A stretch of 64,000 bases of DNA from Trifolium pratense (lineage: Eukaryota > Streptophyta > Magnoliopsida > Fabales > Fabaceae). The notes under the pieces are model-generated. The model saw only the letters and a list, made by a program, of their open reading frames with translations. It was not told the origin of the DNA and made no database searches. Position numbers and translations under genes: made by a program. This document shows positions 45,559-59,164 of this stretch, piece by piece (position 1 is the stretch's first letter; each line of letters starts with the position of its first letter). The stretch is from NCBI RefSeq assembly GCF_020283565.1, contig NC_060064.1:24758337-24822336 (forward strand), given 5' to 3'.

Positions 45559-47516
45559 TTTACCAGAAATGTCGCTTCTTTCTGTCAAAAAAATGGATTG
45601 TAGCATCTTTACCATTGGTTAGTTTTGAAATTTGATTTTATCTGGATTATGAATAATTCTATTGTTATATACTTATATTTCATGTAAACTACTCTATAAT
45701 TTAGAGTTATAAAGGAACTTGTAATCAAAACTCAGCCTTCACTTTAGTTTTCCAACTAGAGACCTATTTTATAAATATGCAGTGTTCCGCAAATGTTTTG
45801 AATTCTTTGTTGCTTGAACACAAAATGGTGCTGTATATTTTCCAATTAGGTGTTTTTTCGAATTGTTTCTGTTTTTCATAATAGTTGTCCTGTATTTTTG
45901 CCTACAGTTGTATGTGCTCTGAATCAAATTTGCTGTTTACGGAAAATACTTTTGTATAAGGTTTAATAGCTGTTCTCCACGAGGATTAATATCTTTTTGT
46001 TGATATGCGGTGTCTGGATTATTTTAACGTTTTCCAAGATACCTTCATAAGGATTTATAACTGTTTCTGATTGATTATATTTTTTTTTGGTTTTATTCAT
46101 GCTTCATGTTAGTACTAGTTTTGCATGCTTAATGCCAAGTTTTACAATTTTGCAAATATATCTGTATGCATGTCTTTCTTTAAAAAGAGAAGTTAATGCT
46201 TGATGTAGTACAATGGTATCTCAAAAATTCAGCAATTGACGGAGGACTTTTGCAGCATAAGTGTATTCTCTGCAAGTACACATTATATTTAACCTTTCAT
46301 TCCCTTCTTGTGAGTCGTGAATTATGTTCCTAGCAGCTGCTGGAGTCTGAGCTGACTCCAATTTCTGTATGTTAGCATTTGTCATAGGGGATCTAAGTTG
46401 GGCGACTATGCATTCAGGCTATACTATATAATAGTTTTATGATGCTGATTCTGTTCTAAAAATGGGATGTTGTTGTTTACCCTGGGTCAATTTTTTACTT
46501 GAATGCTATATTCCTGCTGTAAATTGCTAATTATACTCGAGTTTCCATCCAACTATTGGCAGGGCTGCTGCAAAGGCATGCTCTGTGAATTTTTGAATGA
46601 ATCTTCTTTATTCTATTTTGGACTTTTGTTATTCAGTTTTCTTATTTTGCAATCATTGCTATTGTTTTCATTGTTCCATATCAGGTAGCTCAAGAACATG
46701 ATATGGGACCAAAGGATTCTGCTTATATTTGTGGATATACCAATCATCATAGGCTGCTAGAGTTGAGCTTGGCAAGTTTAAAATAGATTGGTAGGGTCTG
46801 ACTTGCATGTACTCCTTAAATTTAATAGTCTACTTTGAAAATATCTTCTTACCTATTATCATATTTCTTCTTTTGACGGAAAGGCGGACAGTATTCTATC
46901 CATACTGATTTAACTTTGACTCGGCTGTTTAGAAAGGTATATTCTATTTTGCTATAATCTTTTTTCTTCTAAAACATTTGCGGTACAATGCTCTTACATA
47001 GTCAGAAATTAAGGATATATAGTTATGCTTACATATTACAATATTCACTCTTTTCTTGACTAATAATTTCTTTTTTGACAGAAATATTTACTCTTTTCTC
47101 TGTATAGTTGAATTTTATTTGCACTGTGTTTTGTATTAACATCCAAATGGGCAATATACCTTGACACACACAGGATAGTCTTGTACTGTTGTATTCTCTT
47201 TCTTTTATGATTAACAGGAGTGCTGTAGCAAGAAATTATAGATGGTTGGTCTCATGTTTCAAATTCTGTGTATGAGCCGTTCCCTGCCCTGTGAGCTGCC
47301 TGACTTGAATAAATGCATTAGGAATTCTTTGAACCCCTAATAATTTTGAAGAAATTTATTAATATTTAGAAATATATTAATGCTCTTCGGGCCTTGATAG
47401 TGACTGGTTTTGATAATCCATGTTTATTTGTGCCCGGTGCCTTTTTCATAACCATGCATCATTAGTCTTACCAATGAGGCACTGAATATCAGATGAAAGA
47501 TTGTCTCTAGCATAGC
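45559..47516. other. Intergenic, 3' side of the STA1-like gene
   Basis: AT/T-rich. The first about 200 bases are likely 3' untranslated region and polyadenylation area. No protein family recognised in the short frames. Confidence 0.5.
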
Positions 47517-47644
47517 AGTGACTGCCTACCTTTGTAATCTAAAGGGGTAGAGTTCGAATCCCACCGAAAAATGTATGACCTAGTGTCTCTCCCCTCCTCT
47601 GATATAAGTAATATGATACACCCTTTGAAAAATAAAAATGATGC
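47517..47644 (+). mobile_element. tRNA-derived SINE
   Basis: The B-box-like gtagagttcgaatccca follows an A-box region about 30 bases earlier, and the tail is A-rich (aaaataaaaatg). The short direct repeat agcatagc lies at 47,509-47,516 and 47,645-47,652. Related in type, though not identical, to the SINEs at 11,223 and 13,755. Confidence 0.6.
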
Positions 47645-49055
47645 AGCATAGCTCATGTAAAGTAACCTTGTAGCCTTTATCTCTTTTTTTTTTTTATTTT
47701 TTTTTATGAAAGCCTTTATCTCACATTTTACTAATACTAAAAGTTGCGTTTCAAACTATCCATAAGTAGAGCTTCACAATAGTAGAGGATTCACATTTTT
47801 TACTTAAAGGTTTAAGTTTTAAGTAAGAGATCATCTACCTTCTAAGTAAGATAAGGTATACTTATGTTTACAAACAGTTCTAGCTAGATCAATTGATTCA
47901 TTGTGTAACTCCTTCAGAGCTGTTCATCATAGTTTGGACTTATGAGAATTCATTATATCTAAACCTTGTCATCACTATTGTGACTTATCATCAAGACAAA
48001 TATTCGATTCAATCCTCATATTCAGAACTTGTGGAGCAACATCATAATCATCCCAAGCAACCTAAGCTTTCTTTCCTTTCTTAAGTTTGTTGTCCGATTT
48101 CTCCTTTTTGAGGAAAACTGTTAGTTTTGATATGTCTTGGTTTGCTTTCTTCTTTTTGAGAAAGACTGTTCAATTTTCATGTCAGGTTTGCTGCATTCAT
48201 AAATCATAGCATCCAGGAGTTTGTTTTTGTTTTTATAGGCATATACATCAGTTGATGTATCACTTTCTTTGATTTATTATTCATTAGCTTTAATGTATTT
48301 TCTTCCTGTTCTTCCATCTTTCTAAATCTTCTAGGGTTTAAAAAAAAAAAAAAATCTTCTAAGGTTCAGGTGTTCTCTTGAAAATCATCAGTCTGAGTCT
48401 TAACTTTAATTTCTAGGTGATTGTCAAAAAAACTTTAATTTCCAGGTTTTTTTTGGCAGAAGAAACAAATTATACAATACTTTTTTTTACTTTTTTTTTA
48501 TAGTTCCTATCAACTTCTTCACTCAATTCTGTCTAGGGAGCTCCAAGTCGTGCTCTTGAAATTCCACAAATAAACTTCTATATTCACAGGTCTAAGATCC
48601 CTTAATTTAGTAATCATTTTAATCTTGGATTGCCATTTGTTGGTTCAAACACCTCAGAATAACAACTCCTCTAGCATTTGAAATCCGAGTTAAAAATCCT
48701 CAAGTGAGGTGTCTGTTAACAGAAGTGTAAATGCAATACACTAAATAAACATCTTCACATGACATACATAGATTTCCAACAATACTCTATAATCTGAATA
48801 ACTTTCTTGCATGCAATCAACTAAGTACTATCAAATCAAATTATACACATATGATGTGTGATTCTGTTGAACCTTTTATTTTCATCCAACAATATATACA
48901 GAACATTGTTCATTTCTAGGCCCTCAAACATATAAATCTCCATATGAAAATGCTTTGAAGGACCAAAAAAAGATCAAGCAAACATTGTATATAAGATGGA
49001 CATCATCATAAACTTTTTTATTAGGCAAACATTTATTCTAATTATACAAAACCTA
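47645..49055. other. Intergenic, no gene seen
   Basis: AT-rich with several A and T runs. The 63-codon frame at 47,893-48,084 (with HQDKYSIQSSYSELVEQHHNHP) may be a worn retroelement coding scrap, but I cannot place it. Confidence 0.4.
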
Positions 49056-52000
49056 TTATAATAAGAAACTAGGCACCAAAGGTGATTGGCATGTTGCTTC
49101 AGCTAGCTGAATCCAAGAAAGGTTATTCCAGGTTTGGTTGCAGAATTCTGAGACATCATCATCTATGATCTTTAGCTTTTTGGCTGCTTGATGTTCTTCC
49201 TCAGATTGTGTTTTTAAGGATTCAGATTCCTCAGAAAGAGAGGGCAGATGTGTAGCTTTGCCAACAAAAGGCTTGAAAGCTTTTCTTGTAATTGTTCTGC
49301 TTTGATTACTTTGTCCAATTCTGTCTAGGTACTTTCCTTGTGCTTCAATTTTCAGCTTCAAGATTTTTTGAACCTTCCAACCAAATAATACAAAATTTTC
49401 ACTACATAAATTATATCATTCTTGACCAAAATATTCTAAATCTTTCATCCTAGCATATTTTTGTTGTAATTCCCTACAAAACTTTCTACCATTCTTAACC
49501 AAAAAGTTATAAAAACTATGTTTATAGTAAATATAGCAGACAAATTTGGATTACGAGGCACAGATTCTAATATTTTTAGTTTTTCCTTTAAAAAACAAAA
49601 TTTTTTAATTGTATTTTTGCTTTCTATTTTATCACACTCACGAAAATAGTCTTTTCTTTTTAAAATTGAATTATTTGGTCTCTCAATACTATCTTATTTG
49701 CTGCAATTATGGTACCATCTAATTTTTTGACTCTTAAATGGTGATTTTTGGCCCCCGAAAATGGTGATTGTTATCCTAATTGTAAATTTGAAGAAGAAAA
49801 AAACATTTTTAAGGTTGAAAATCACCATTTTTTAGGCTAAAAAACACTAATCCTTAGGTAAAAATATATATGTTCGAACCAAAATTACCACAAATGTGAT
49901 AATTTAAGATTAAAAAAAATGATTTTAAAATATAGAGACTATTTTCGTGATTGAAATAAAATATGGAGCCAAAAGTTCAATTAAACCAATAAAAAATCAT
50001 GAGACTGCTAGAGACAAAAACTGATATTGTCAACTAACCGTTAAAATTTGTTTGTGAAGACTTACTAAAAAGAAAATTGGATAAATCATACTTGCGTTTA
50101 ATTGGAAATTGTTTGTGAAGACTTACTAAAAAGACTTACTATAAACATTGTAAAATACCTCAACTCTGTCATCCATGCGTTTTTGCACCTCTGCTTGCAT
50201 TTGAAGGATTTCCTTTAGCTGAAGAGCACTGTTCATTTGCAAAATATAATTATTGTATAAGTTGATTGTAAAAGAGAGATGAAAATTGTTGTTGACTTAC
50301 GATATAGAACAGAAATTTGGCAGTATATCTGATATGCTTTTCTTCTCAGTCTTTCCTCCTTCATAGATGATGATCAAGGAACAAGTTATAATTTCAATTG
50401 AATTTGGTATTATCATTATTTTATAGATAAGTACCATTAGTTGCTAAGTCAAATACTTACTTGTAGTGGACTCTGGAATCAATTTGGAGATCCTGTATTT
50501 CTGAGCACAACCAATATGAGTCATCAATTAGAACTTGTATTTCAATTTTTAAGGGAATTGTTTGGTTTTACCAATTACTTCTTTCGTCCTAAAATAAGTC
50601 ACACAATTTGACTATGTATACTATTCGATCATATTCTTTTATTAATATATAAATATAAATGTTAAGATATTTGATAAAATAATGAAGTATATATCATATA
50701 CTATTCATTTTACACTCCTCACATATTTCGAAATGGAAATCACCATCATCATCATCATATAATTAAAATAAAAAGAGAGGTCAAAATAGAGAGATAAAAA
50801 GTGCATTAAAGCCAAATAAAAATATGTGGTGACTAGAGAAGAACCTGCAAGTGGCTTTTGACGTGATAAATACTCAACTCTGAAATCCCCATAGCCGTCA
50901 TTACCTTCAATATGCCCTTTGGTGTTGCCCCTGACAAAGTACAAACCACACCATATTGGTTCCAATGATTATTCAAAGGGAACATAACATTCATATAATC
51001 CATCAACTAAGGATATGCCCAATATAATTTTCAATAGTAAGTGAGGTATAAAACAAGTTTTAACTTTTAATACATATGAGGTATTTTTGCTTATAAAATT
51101 TAATGAGAAAAGAATTGGTTTTTGGTAGGCCTAGAGTTAGGACTTTAGTAGTCTTGTTTTTGGTCGATCCTGCCTCAACTTCTCAATGTAAATAAACTTT
51201 TATGAGGAGTGCAGGCAACACAAATTGATATAGAGTAGCAAGGTGTCCTCTTGGACCTTCCGGCTTGATAATGGAGGTATGTTTTTGATTAAGGTCAATT
51301 ATTCTCATTTATTATCAAAAATTTCCTCTTCTTCTCTATCAACAAGGCTTGGTGGAATTTTGTTGAAAGCATGAGATAATTGGGATCCGTCAAAAGTAAT
51401 GGTAACATGGCAACTCCTTCGTTCAAGAATCCGAACGAGGGGGAATTTTTCTTCTAGAGGTGTAATTCTTCATGGTGGTTTGCTCTCTTGCACTTTTGTG
51501 TGGAAGGTATAGAGTCCAAAAATCATATATTTTTTTGGTGTCCTTTTGCTCAATCCATTTGGTGGAAGGTATACCATTGGTTTGGTATTTGTGAGGTGTT
51601 GCCGGAGAATGTTCAAGCTCACTTTGAAAATTTTCTAACCACAGTTAAAAGAGGAAAGAAGGGCCATAAGGGGATTTTTTTTTTGTTTGACACTCCGTTA
51701 TATGGGCGTTTTTTGGTTGTAATACTATTTTGGTTTTGGTTGTCTGGTTCGAGTACAAATATGTATTCTTCTTTATAGGGATGAGTCGAGTACCTTTTAT
51801 ACTTTTATTTTGATGTTTTTTTACTATTAATAAAATCTTATCGTTTTGTTGTTTCAAAAAAAAAAAAAAGCAAAGATAATCATTTTGTAAATAAAAAAAA
51901 GGGAAATGAAATTTTAAATACTAAGTTTTACAAAATCAAATTATAAGTTGAAGGTTTGGGTAATCTTAAAAAAGAAGATTTTGTTTGTCCGATGAAAATT

Positions 52001-52909
52001 TTACAACTTATATTTTTAGTTGCATTTTAAACTATATTATTCGATGTCAGAATACGAGCCATCGAATCTTATTCAACGGCCAAGATCTTTTGACTCTTAA
52101 CTGCATTGCATGATTCGGTTAATTACAAGGGAAAAGTTCATAATTTTTTTCAATTCATGTGTCAAATACTCATCAGTATGAGATCTTGTTGCAAACATCT
52201 TTACCATAAAACCAATTTTAGTACCTTTTGTTAGTATGATGGATCATTTGGCATTTTTTCTTTGAAACAAATGATTTAAAAACCAAACTAGACGTTAAAC
52301 CTACAAGACATCATATCATAGTTCACCGTTTAAAATATTTGAATTGAGACAAAACCACAATCAAACTGTTCACAATTCATCTGGTTGAACCATCCAATTT
52401 AATTCGATTTTTAAAACATTGCTTTAAACGAAAGAAACTTCGCACAATAAAAATAACAAATTCTATAAATTGCACTACCCTTGTTATCTTATCAGATATT
52501 TTCTCTCCGGGCCCCCCATGTATCTTTTATACCCCCAATATTCCAATTTTGCCCTTGATAAAAACTTCGGTTCGCAGAAATCGAAGTTTTTTCTAGTTCA
52601 AATTCAAGGAAATTTCGGTTAACAGAAACCGAATTTTGTTTTCAAGACAAAAAAAATTCGATTCGTAGAAACCGAAATTTTTATTGAAGGGCAAAAAAGT
52701 AAAATCCAGAGGGTGAAAAAGAATCATGGGGGGCCTAAAGAGAAAATATCATCTTATCATGCTAGTATTGTTAGAACATAGTGATGCAAAAACTTACTAT
52801 CAGGGCCCCCAAGCCTATTTACAGCCTCCGCAAAGAGATCATGGAGTTGTTGTGTCCATCTTAAGCGTTCTTTGTGTGTGGCAGAGCTATCAGAGCGAGT
52901 GGAACCCAT
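49056..52909 (-). CDS. MYB-CC (GARP) transcription factor, PHR1-like family
   Basis: Exons 52,909-52,798, 50,930-50,845, 50,500-50,461, 50,358-50,301, 50,228-50,159 and 49,373-49,056 join in frame to 227 residues. The single MYB-like HTH runs from KERLRWTQQLHDLFAEAV (13-30) through GGPDRATPKGILKVM to SHLQKY (63-68). The MYB-CC coiled coil (about 99-142) includes LKEILQMQAEVQKRMDD and KIEAQGKYL, the dimerisation region of the family. Members such as PHR1 and PHLs bind P1BS-type sites in phosphate-starvation and other genes; which pathway this one serves is not shown. Exon 1 is far upstream because intron 1 (1,867 bp) holds a LINE fragment and a MITE. The exon 4 acceptor (atgaag) is unusual but keeps the frame. 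The C-terminus is short and acidic. No lesion seen. Confidence 0.85.
51230..51869 (+). mobile_element. 5'-truncated LINE (L1-type) remnant in intron 1 of the MYB-CC gene
   Basis: The text resembles the end of an L1 ORF2: tggcaactccttcg (WQLL/RSRI-type), then GIESKNHIFFWCPFAQSIWW, the zinc-binding C-x-C/H region found after reverse transcriptase (frame at 51,488-51,778, with the first Cys region damaged). It ends with an aataaaat signal and an A tail of 14 at 51,856-51,869. It is antisense to the host gene. The left border is uncertain (51,170-51,240). Confidence 0.65.
52495..52750. mobile_element. 256-bp MITE with 9-bp duplication, 47 bp from exon 1 of the MYB-CC gene
   Basis: Terminal repeats gatattttctctccgggccc and the complement gatattttctctttaggccc continue as ccccatg. 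The 9-mer atcttatca lies on both sides (52,486-52,494 and 52,751-52,759), Mutator-type. The inside holds three copies of a ttcggtt-nnn-agaaaccgaa palindrome. Confidence 0.8.
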
Positions 52910-53949
52910 AACTCAACTCTTTGGGGAGAGGCCCAATTCATTGGTGTACTAAGGTGAAAGATTATAGTAAAAGGAATGTAAAACAAGACAAAATTAGTTG
53001 TCAAAAGACATAGAATTAACCAATGTGGCGATTTTCACTAAGGTATATTGGCTTCATTAGATTCTATGTTTTGTCTTTAGTTGTCGGAACAAATTATGTA
53101 GTATACTCTTGCTCAGAAACTTAACATGTTTTTCCATAAAAATAACAATTTAACTTGTCTTTTGCTTGGCGAGAATGTCTATGATTTTGTCAGTGTCATT
53201 AATTAGTCAATCAAATATATGATTATGAATGATGGAGAAAGAATTGGATTAACACCTTTTGAAAAGAAAAGATATTCAACTCGACTTTCATAGTTTATTT
53301 ATTTGTATTAACCACTAGTTCTCATGAAAGGAGACCCGAGTTCTCCGGAATAATTTGTGTAGGAGAAATCGAACTTTCACGGTTTATGTATATAGGGATA
53401 TGACGTACATTTTGTAATAATGAGAGTAAATCAGATTTAGACAACTCAATCGCCAAAGACAAAGAAATGCAAAAAGTATAATAGGCAAAACCATTTAAAA
53501 AAAGGGTTTAAAGACAATGACTTGAAAACTTTATGGAGTCGTTTGATGCATCTAGCTAATCCTAGATAGTAGGATAAGGTTTGTCGCCGCTCTTAGATTT
53601 CCCTGTAAACAAAGAATAACAATAGTTTTGAGTGAAGAAATCAACATCATTTGATCAAGTTTGGACTGTTCCTGAGTTTTCGAGTATGTTCAAATTCATT
53701 ATCGAACGATTTGGCTAAACCTATTCCATATGGGTAACATAAATGAATCATACTTGCAATGTAGAGAAAGAAATAAATAAAACATGAATAAAACTTGTGA
53801 AAATTCAACAAATTTTCTCCTCCTACTAAAGTCAAACATAAAAGAGTATAACATGAACTTCTCTAAGTAATGTAATAACAATGTCAAAGTATTTTTCAGC
53901 CAGGAAACATCATTCAATTCTGACGTGTATTCCCAAATTGCCTTTGAAA
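52910..53949. other. Upstream of the MYB-CC gene and 3' flank of the Alfin-like gene
   Basis: About 1 kb without a gene. The left part is the MYB-CC promoter region and the right part the 3' untranslated region of the Alfin-like gene. Confidence 0.5.
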
Positions 53950-56703
53950 CTAAGGTCTGTTCCGCCTGATGCTGCATTGAGGGCACTTGTATTGCTTTAT
54001 GCTCTCGGCCTTAGCAGGAGTGATCTTCACACATTTTCCGTGGTACCACCTCTCACATATATCGCAGCCAATCCAAAACTCGTCCGCGTTGTAATTTCCG
54101 CCACAGCTCCCACAAAGTGTTTCGCTGTGCTCGTCTTCCTCCTCCTCATAACCATCATCCGCAGCAAACTTTGGGTTGCTTTTGACTTGCCCATCATTGG
54201 ATCTCTGCAAATAAAGGTAAAAACCTAAGCTGAATCGGCCAACAGAAGCAAAGAAACAGGTACATATGACCAGAGAAGGAAATCACTAACCTTGGTGCTT
54301 CCTCGGGATTTGCTTCCACTGTCTGCTGCTGGCTTGTTTTCCTTAACTGGTTTCCTATCCGACACAAGTTCGAAAACGGTGGGAAGATCGTTGATCAAAC
54401 TAAACAATCGTTTCCTGCCATAACGAATCAGGGAAACCATCAATATAAGGAAGCATATGCCAAGTTGCAGCCGATATTGATAAAAAAAATGCTACAATAA
54501 ACAGATTTGATGGACGGGTTGTATACTTGTATATAGAATCTCAATTGCAGTGATTCGTAAAATCAATCGAAGGTCGTTTACAAGATATGGGAATTTTCAA
54601 AATCTAAGATACAGGTATATTAATATAAATTTTTCAAAACTAATCATATATAAAGAATGTAAGAAAATAGAGTCAAATCATAACACAGAAATTGCATAAA
54701 ATATTAAAAAAATTCAAATTAGCATAGCATATTATTATAACATAAATTTGAGATTGAACTGTTCAACACGACAGCAAAATATCTCATAATAAGAAATCAT
54801 AACACAGAAATTTTTCAACAATCAACATCATAAAACCTAACCAAGACTTCGAATATCACACTTTAACAACTGAGGAATAAATTGGAGAGTGAATGTTTTG
54901 GCAGTTCAGGATCACCTCTAACAGAGTGGCATACGAGCAAATAATCGAGGCGGTGACTACAATCCACTTTATCGATTGGTAGGGCACATGGTTTCTCCAT
55001 GCTCAAAGAGTCAGAGTTGCTGGTTAAGGTCAATGATCACTAACAATAGTTGAACAGGGAACACAAGAATGAAGATTGAGGCGTGAGAATGAGACACAGC
55101 TGTTCAGACGCAAGAACAGTGAGACGGAAAACCCAATTTTTTATTTTGACTAAATGATAGTATTGACTTATATATCAAAACATAGAAGGACCAACTTCAA
55201 AGTACCTACCAAGGGATAGCCATATGAATACCTATATGTACCAAAATTTGTTTTATATATTTTCTGAAAAAAAAATCATAGATTATGTTGTGGCAACAAA
55301 ACCACAAATTAATATACTTAAACCACTATCGGACCGGCTGATGTTGCTCATAAGATAAGAATGTGTTGAGACAAATTTCGTTGCAACAAAGAAATGCATG
55401 TATAAACCTATCAAGTTTCACATATAAAAAAACCACAGAAATTTGAACAACCACCGCAAACTCCAATTGTAAACCATACTTTTGAACACTAAACAAAGTG
55501 CATAAGGATGTAATAGAGAGCCACAATGAATCCGCCATCCCTTATTGATAACACTTGTATAAGTTAAACGAGGCTATTGGAGCAGTTAACATGGTCACTC
55601 CAATCACTAATTCACACTTATTTGTTAATTTGTAGGACTCAGAACTCTGGTGAGGTTGCTCATAACATAAGAATGTGTTAAGACACGTTTTACTACAAAA
55701 ACAATGAAGCAGAAACACTCCTCAGATTAGTCGTGTATGTGTCGGACACCGACACGACACCTACACTTATGATGACACTTGTCGGTGTCGAAGTGTCAGT
55801 GTCCGTGATTCATAGCTGCAAAACAAGGAATGTATGCATAAAACCTAAAAAGCATCACATATCAACAAAACACAGAAATTTGAACAACCAAATTTGAACA
55901 ACCACCACAAACGCCAATAGTATATCTTAGTTTTTAACATTAACCAAAGTGCATAACAATGTACCACAATTAACTTCAATTACGACCATATACATGCATC
56001 TCCACCAAAGCATAGAATGTACCTTTCATTACGGTTAAGCCGAGCTCCAAGATAAAACGCCACCGAAAGCAACCACGAATCACTGTGCACAGCAACAAGA
56101 GAAAGCCAGTCCTTTCGATTCATGCCATCTCTAGCAAAATTGATTCCAAGAGCCGGCTCAGGAAGCTCCGGCGGAACTTCCTCAGCCGGCAGAGTTACTT
56201 CCCAGCTACCATTCCCATGTCCATAGAGGCACAAATTATCCTTATCTAAACAAACACAACACAATCTTCAAACTCAATTGAAGCACAAATAAACTAACAA
56301 TCATAAAATCACATAAACTTAAATTGAATGTAGCCCTCTAAAATTACATAAATAAAAGCCATGCAGCATTCACAACATAACACATAATTAAAATATATTT
56401 AAAACAAAACAAAATTCTAACGTAAAACAAAAGACAAAACAAAAACAAAAACAAATTCAGATCCGCTAATACACTTTACCTGGATCACAAAGTCCGTAAA
56501 ATTCATCAACATCTGAGAAAAAGGGCAAAAACAAAATACAAAAAGGTAAGAACTTTGAAATTAAAACACAAAAAAAGAAGACCCAGATAAAAATTTGAAG
56601 AGATAAGAGTACCATGAGTGAGAGCACGAACAACAGCGGTTCTACGAGCATCGTAATCTTTGAAGATCTCTTCAACGGTACGAGGGCTAGAAGCCATTTC
56701 CAT
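53950..56703 (-). CDS. Alfin-like PHD-finger protein
   Basis: Exons 56,703-56,613, 56,512-56,480 (33 nt), 56,245-56,023, 54,414-54,291 and 54,204-53,950 join in frame to 241 residues. The N-terminal Alfin domain (about 5-130) has [30 protein letters not shown] and [20 protein letters not shown]. An acidic linker follows, then a C4HC3 PHD finger from C188 to C234 (CGSC, CDIC, WYHGKC, CPQC). The family is small, plant-specific and nuclear, and its PHD finger reads H3K4me2/3; members take part in stress response and chromatin repression with PRC1. Here NRNE stands in the loop before KRLF where relatives usually have a longer acidic stretch. ATG 56,703 is followed two codons later by the more usual MASS start at 56,697. 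All junctions are GT-AG. Intron 3 is the longest (1.6 kb). Confidence 0.92.
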
Positions 56704-58314
56704 AACCCAATTGAGATCTGAGAAAAAGGGATTTGGATTTGGGGGAAACTAGATGGAATTGAAAGGATAAAGAGGTGAAAACATGAGAATGGATCAAAAG
56801 GGTATAGAAGAGAAGAGAATGAAGAACGTAGTGTACTAGTAGTGTGTGGGAATTATAAGGTAACACTTCTCTATGGTTACCCAAATGTGTACTTGCTTAT
56901 ATCCAACGATTATTGTTTTAGCTAGGTTTACTAAATTATATTTTAAGATGTAATTTAGATTAGTTTAATTGTTTTGCACTGTCGGTGTAATTTTTTTTAC
57001 ACATACATTCAATGACGCATTGTCACATCATTTAATGAATGTGACACATCATGTGTTTTTAATTACCATACATGATATGTCGATATATTATTGAACGCAT
57101 GTGCAAAATAACTTTATACCGACAGTACATATAAATTAAATTCAATTTAGATTATGTTTGGATTTGATTTATTTTAAGCTTACTATAAAATTAGCTCATG
57201 TAAATAAATTTTTATGTTATTCTCTACGGTAAAGAAAATTTGCTTTCTAGCTTGATTGAGTTTCAAATGTATTTGATTTATATTATTGGCTATATATATA
57301 TATTAGAAATTCAATAAATCTAAAAAATTAACATTCTTTTATATTAAGGATTGGAGGTAGTAATTGATAAATTTTTGCTAATAAAAATTGTATCTTTATA
57401 AGTTGTTTTCTCATAAAATAATTTTTTTTAACGCAGTCATAAAATACCTTGGAAAAACTTATAATAATACTTTTATTTTTAATAAAAACTTATAATAATA
57501 CATAAAAACTTGTTTATTTATATAAGATACTGTTTGACCCAGCTATTTTAGAAATAATAGCTTTTTAACTAAAAATTGTTTGGTAAATCTTACTTCTTTT
57601 TTTTATGAAAAAAAGTTAAAAGTTGTTTTTCTATATAATAGGGTTAAAAGATATGTTTAATAATATATTATAATTTTTGCTAAAATATAGAAGCTGTTTA
57701 TTTTTTTACTATAACTTTTAAAAATTATTGTTTGGCCTAACTTCTTAGTTTTAAGAAAAAGAAAAAAAAAAGCTAGGTCAAATCAAAGGGACTTTAGTAT
57801 ATCGACGACTTACTGCGTGATCATTATTTGTATGCTAACCCATTTGATGCACACGCAGGATAGGGAGACATGATATGATAAAATTATCCTATCTTATTTC
57901 TATCATTTGTTTGGTGCACCAATTAAAAAAGATAAATTTAACCTATTACCAATCCTATCATATTGACTCTCTTTTATTATAATCCTTATTTTGGGCTGGG
58001 TTAGCAACCTGATATGATTGTGTTAACCTATCACATATTCGCGCTCAACTCCACAATTCTCTGCAATTCACTAAGCTCGATTCCTCTCTTCTCCTACCTG
58101 TCAGGCTGTCACCACTTCTTTCTTCTCTTTAGGTAACCCATCGATTTGCTTATCCCACAAAACTTTGTTAGTTTTGACAGTTTGCTTCTTGATTCATCAC
58201 CAGTTTTTCTATTATTATATTTATTTTATAACTATGGATCGCTTCTTATTCATCAACTATTTTGTATCATTGGCCTAATATTAACGTTTTCCTGATCACC
58301 AAATGGCTTAGGTT
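56704..58314. other. Upstream of the Alfin-like gene; intergenic with a MITE
   Basis: The first about 200 bases are the 5' untranslated and promoter region of the Alfin-like gene. Then follow AT-rich DNA, a MITE at 56,975-57,129 and half-elements of Stowaway type. No gene seen. Confidence 0.5.
56975..57129. mobile_element. MITE, about 155 bp
   Basis: The ends tgcactgtcggtgtaa and the complement tgtactgtcggtataa are inverted repeats of about 16 bp. Inside, the second half partly mirrors the first (acatgatgtg/catatcatg-type words). A half-copy with a similar acagttagtgtaaa end appears near 62,975. Confidence 0.55.
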
Positions 58315-59164
58315 TGATGGGGAATTAACACACAATAATAATAATAGAGTAATATGCAGCGGAAATAAAATTCTCTAAATTTGTAAGAACCTTTGAGAAT
58401 AAACAACAAATATATGGCAGCCAATAGAACAAAATAAAAGAACAAAAGAACACCGGAATTTTAACTTGAAAAACCCTCGATGTGAGGATAAAAAACCGCG
58501 GGTCGTCCAGACCAAATAAATAGCTCCACTATAATCAAATAAGGGTACAAAAGAGTTTCCAAGTGAGACACAAACAAGTGCTAACAACCAATTACACAAC
58601 AAAGCACTAAAGCTTACAAAACAAGAACAAGAAGCTGAAAATTTTCCAAATCACCCGTTGTATTGCGAGCAGAATATCTCACGAACCAGACCTTGTTTCG
58701 ACGATCCGAACGGTCAAAAGATAGCCTCTGGAGCCACGAACCTGCCCTCCATGTTTGAGCGATATCCAACGGTTAACGAATCGAGAATCAGAGTTTTAGT
58801 GGGACTGATTTGAGAAAAACGAAAATTGTTTTCTCTCTTCTTTTCTCTCTTTTTGAAGGTTGTTCTCTCACAAAATTTACTCACATAATAATCCTAGTAT
58901 GACCACTCTCCACTTATATAAGTGAGATATAATGAGTCAATAAACTTGGACTTTTCTCCACATAGAAAGGGAGCCCAAAAACCCAACAAATCTCCCCCGC
59001 ATAACTATGTGGAGGAAATCGCCAAACCGGCGATGTCACAACATGCTTCAAACTTTTCCCTTGGTAACACTTTGGTCATCATATCTGAACCATTATTATC
59101 CGTATGAACCTTAGCTAGCTCCAACAACTTATCATCAAAAACATCACGTATCCGATGATGATGA
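58315..59164 (-). mobile_element. Ty1/copia remnant: LTR plus end of RNase H
   Basis: On the minus strand a frame at 59,164-59,005 encodes the C-terminal RNase H region of copia pol, with KVHTDNNGSDMMTKVLPR and CCDIAGLAIS, ending in TAG. A polypurine tract (gcgggggagatt, 59,000-58,989) follows and abuts an LTR starting TGTTGGGT at 58,988 and ending CA at 58,315 (674 bp). The rest of pol, gag and the other LTR are missing to the right of about 59,164, so this is a 5'-truncated copy. It cannot move by itself. Confidence 0.75.

Noticed and set aside
50705..50965. An 86-residue protein starting at 50,965
   Set aside because: Wrong frame of MYB-CC exon 2; the frame one base over gives the conserved MYB text and joins exons 1 and 3 in phase.
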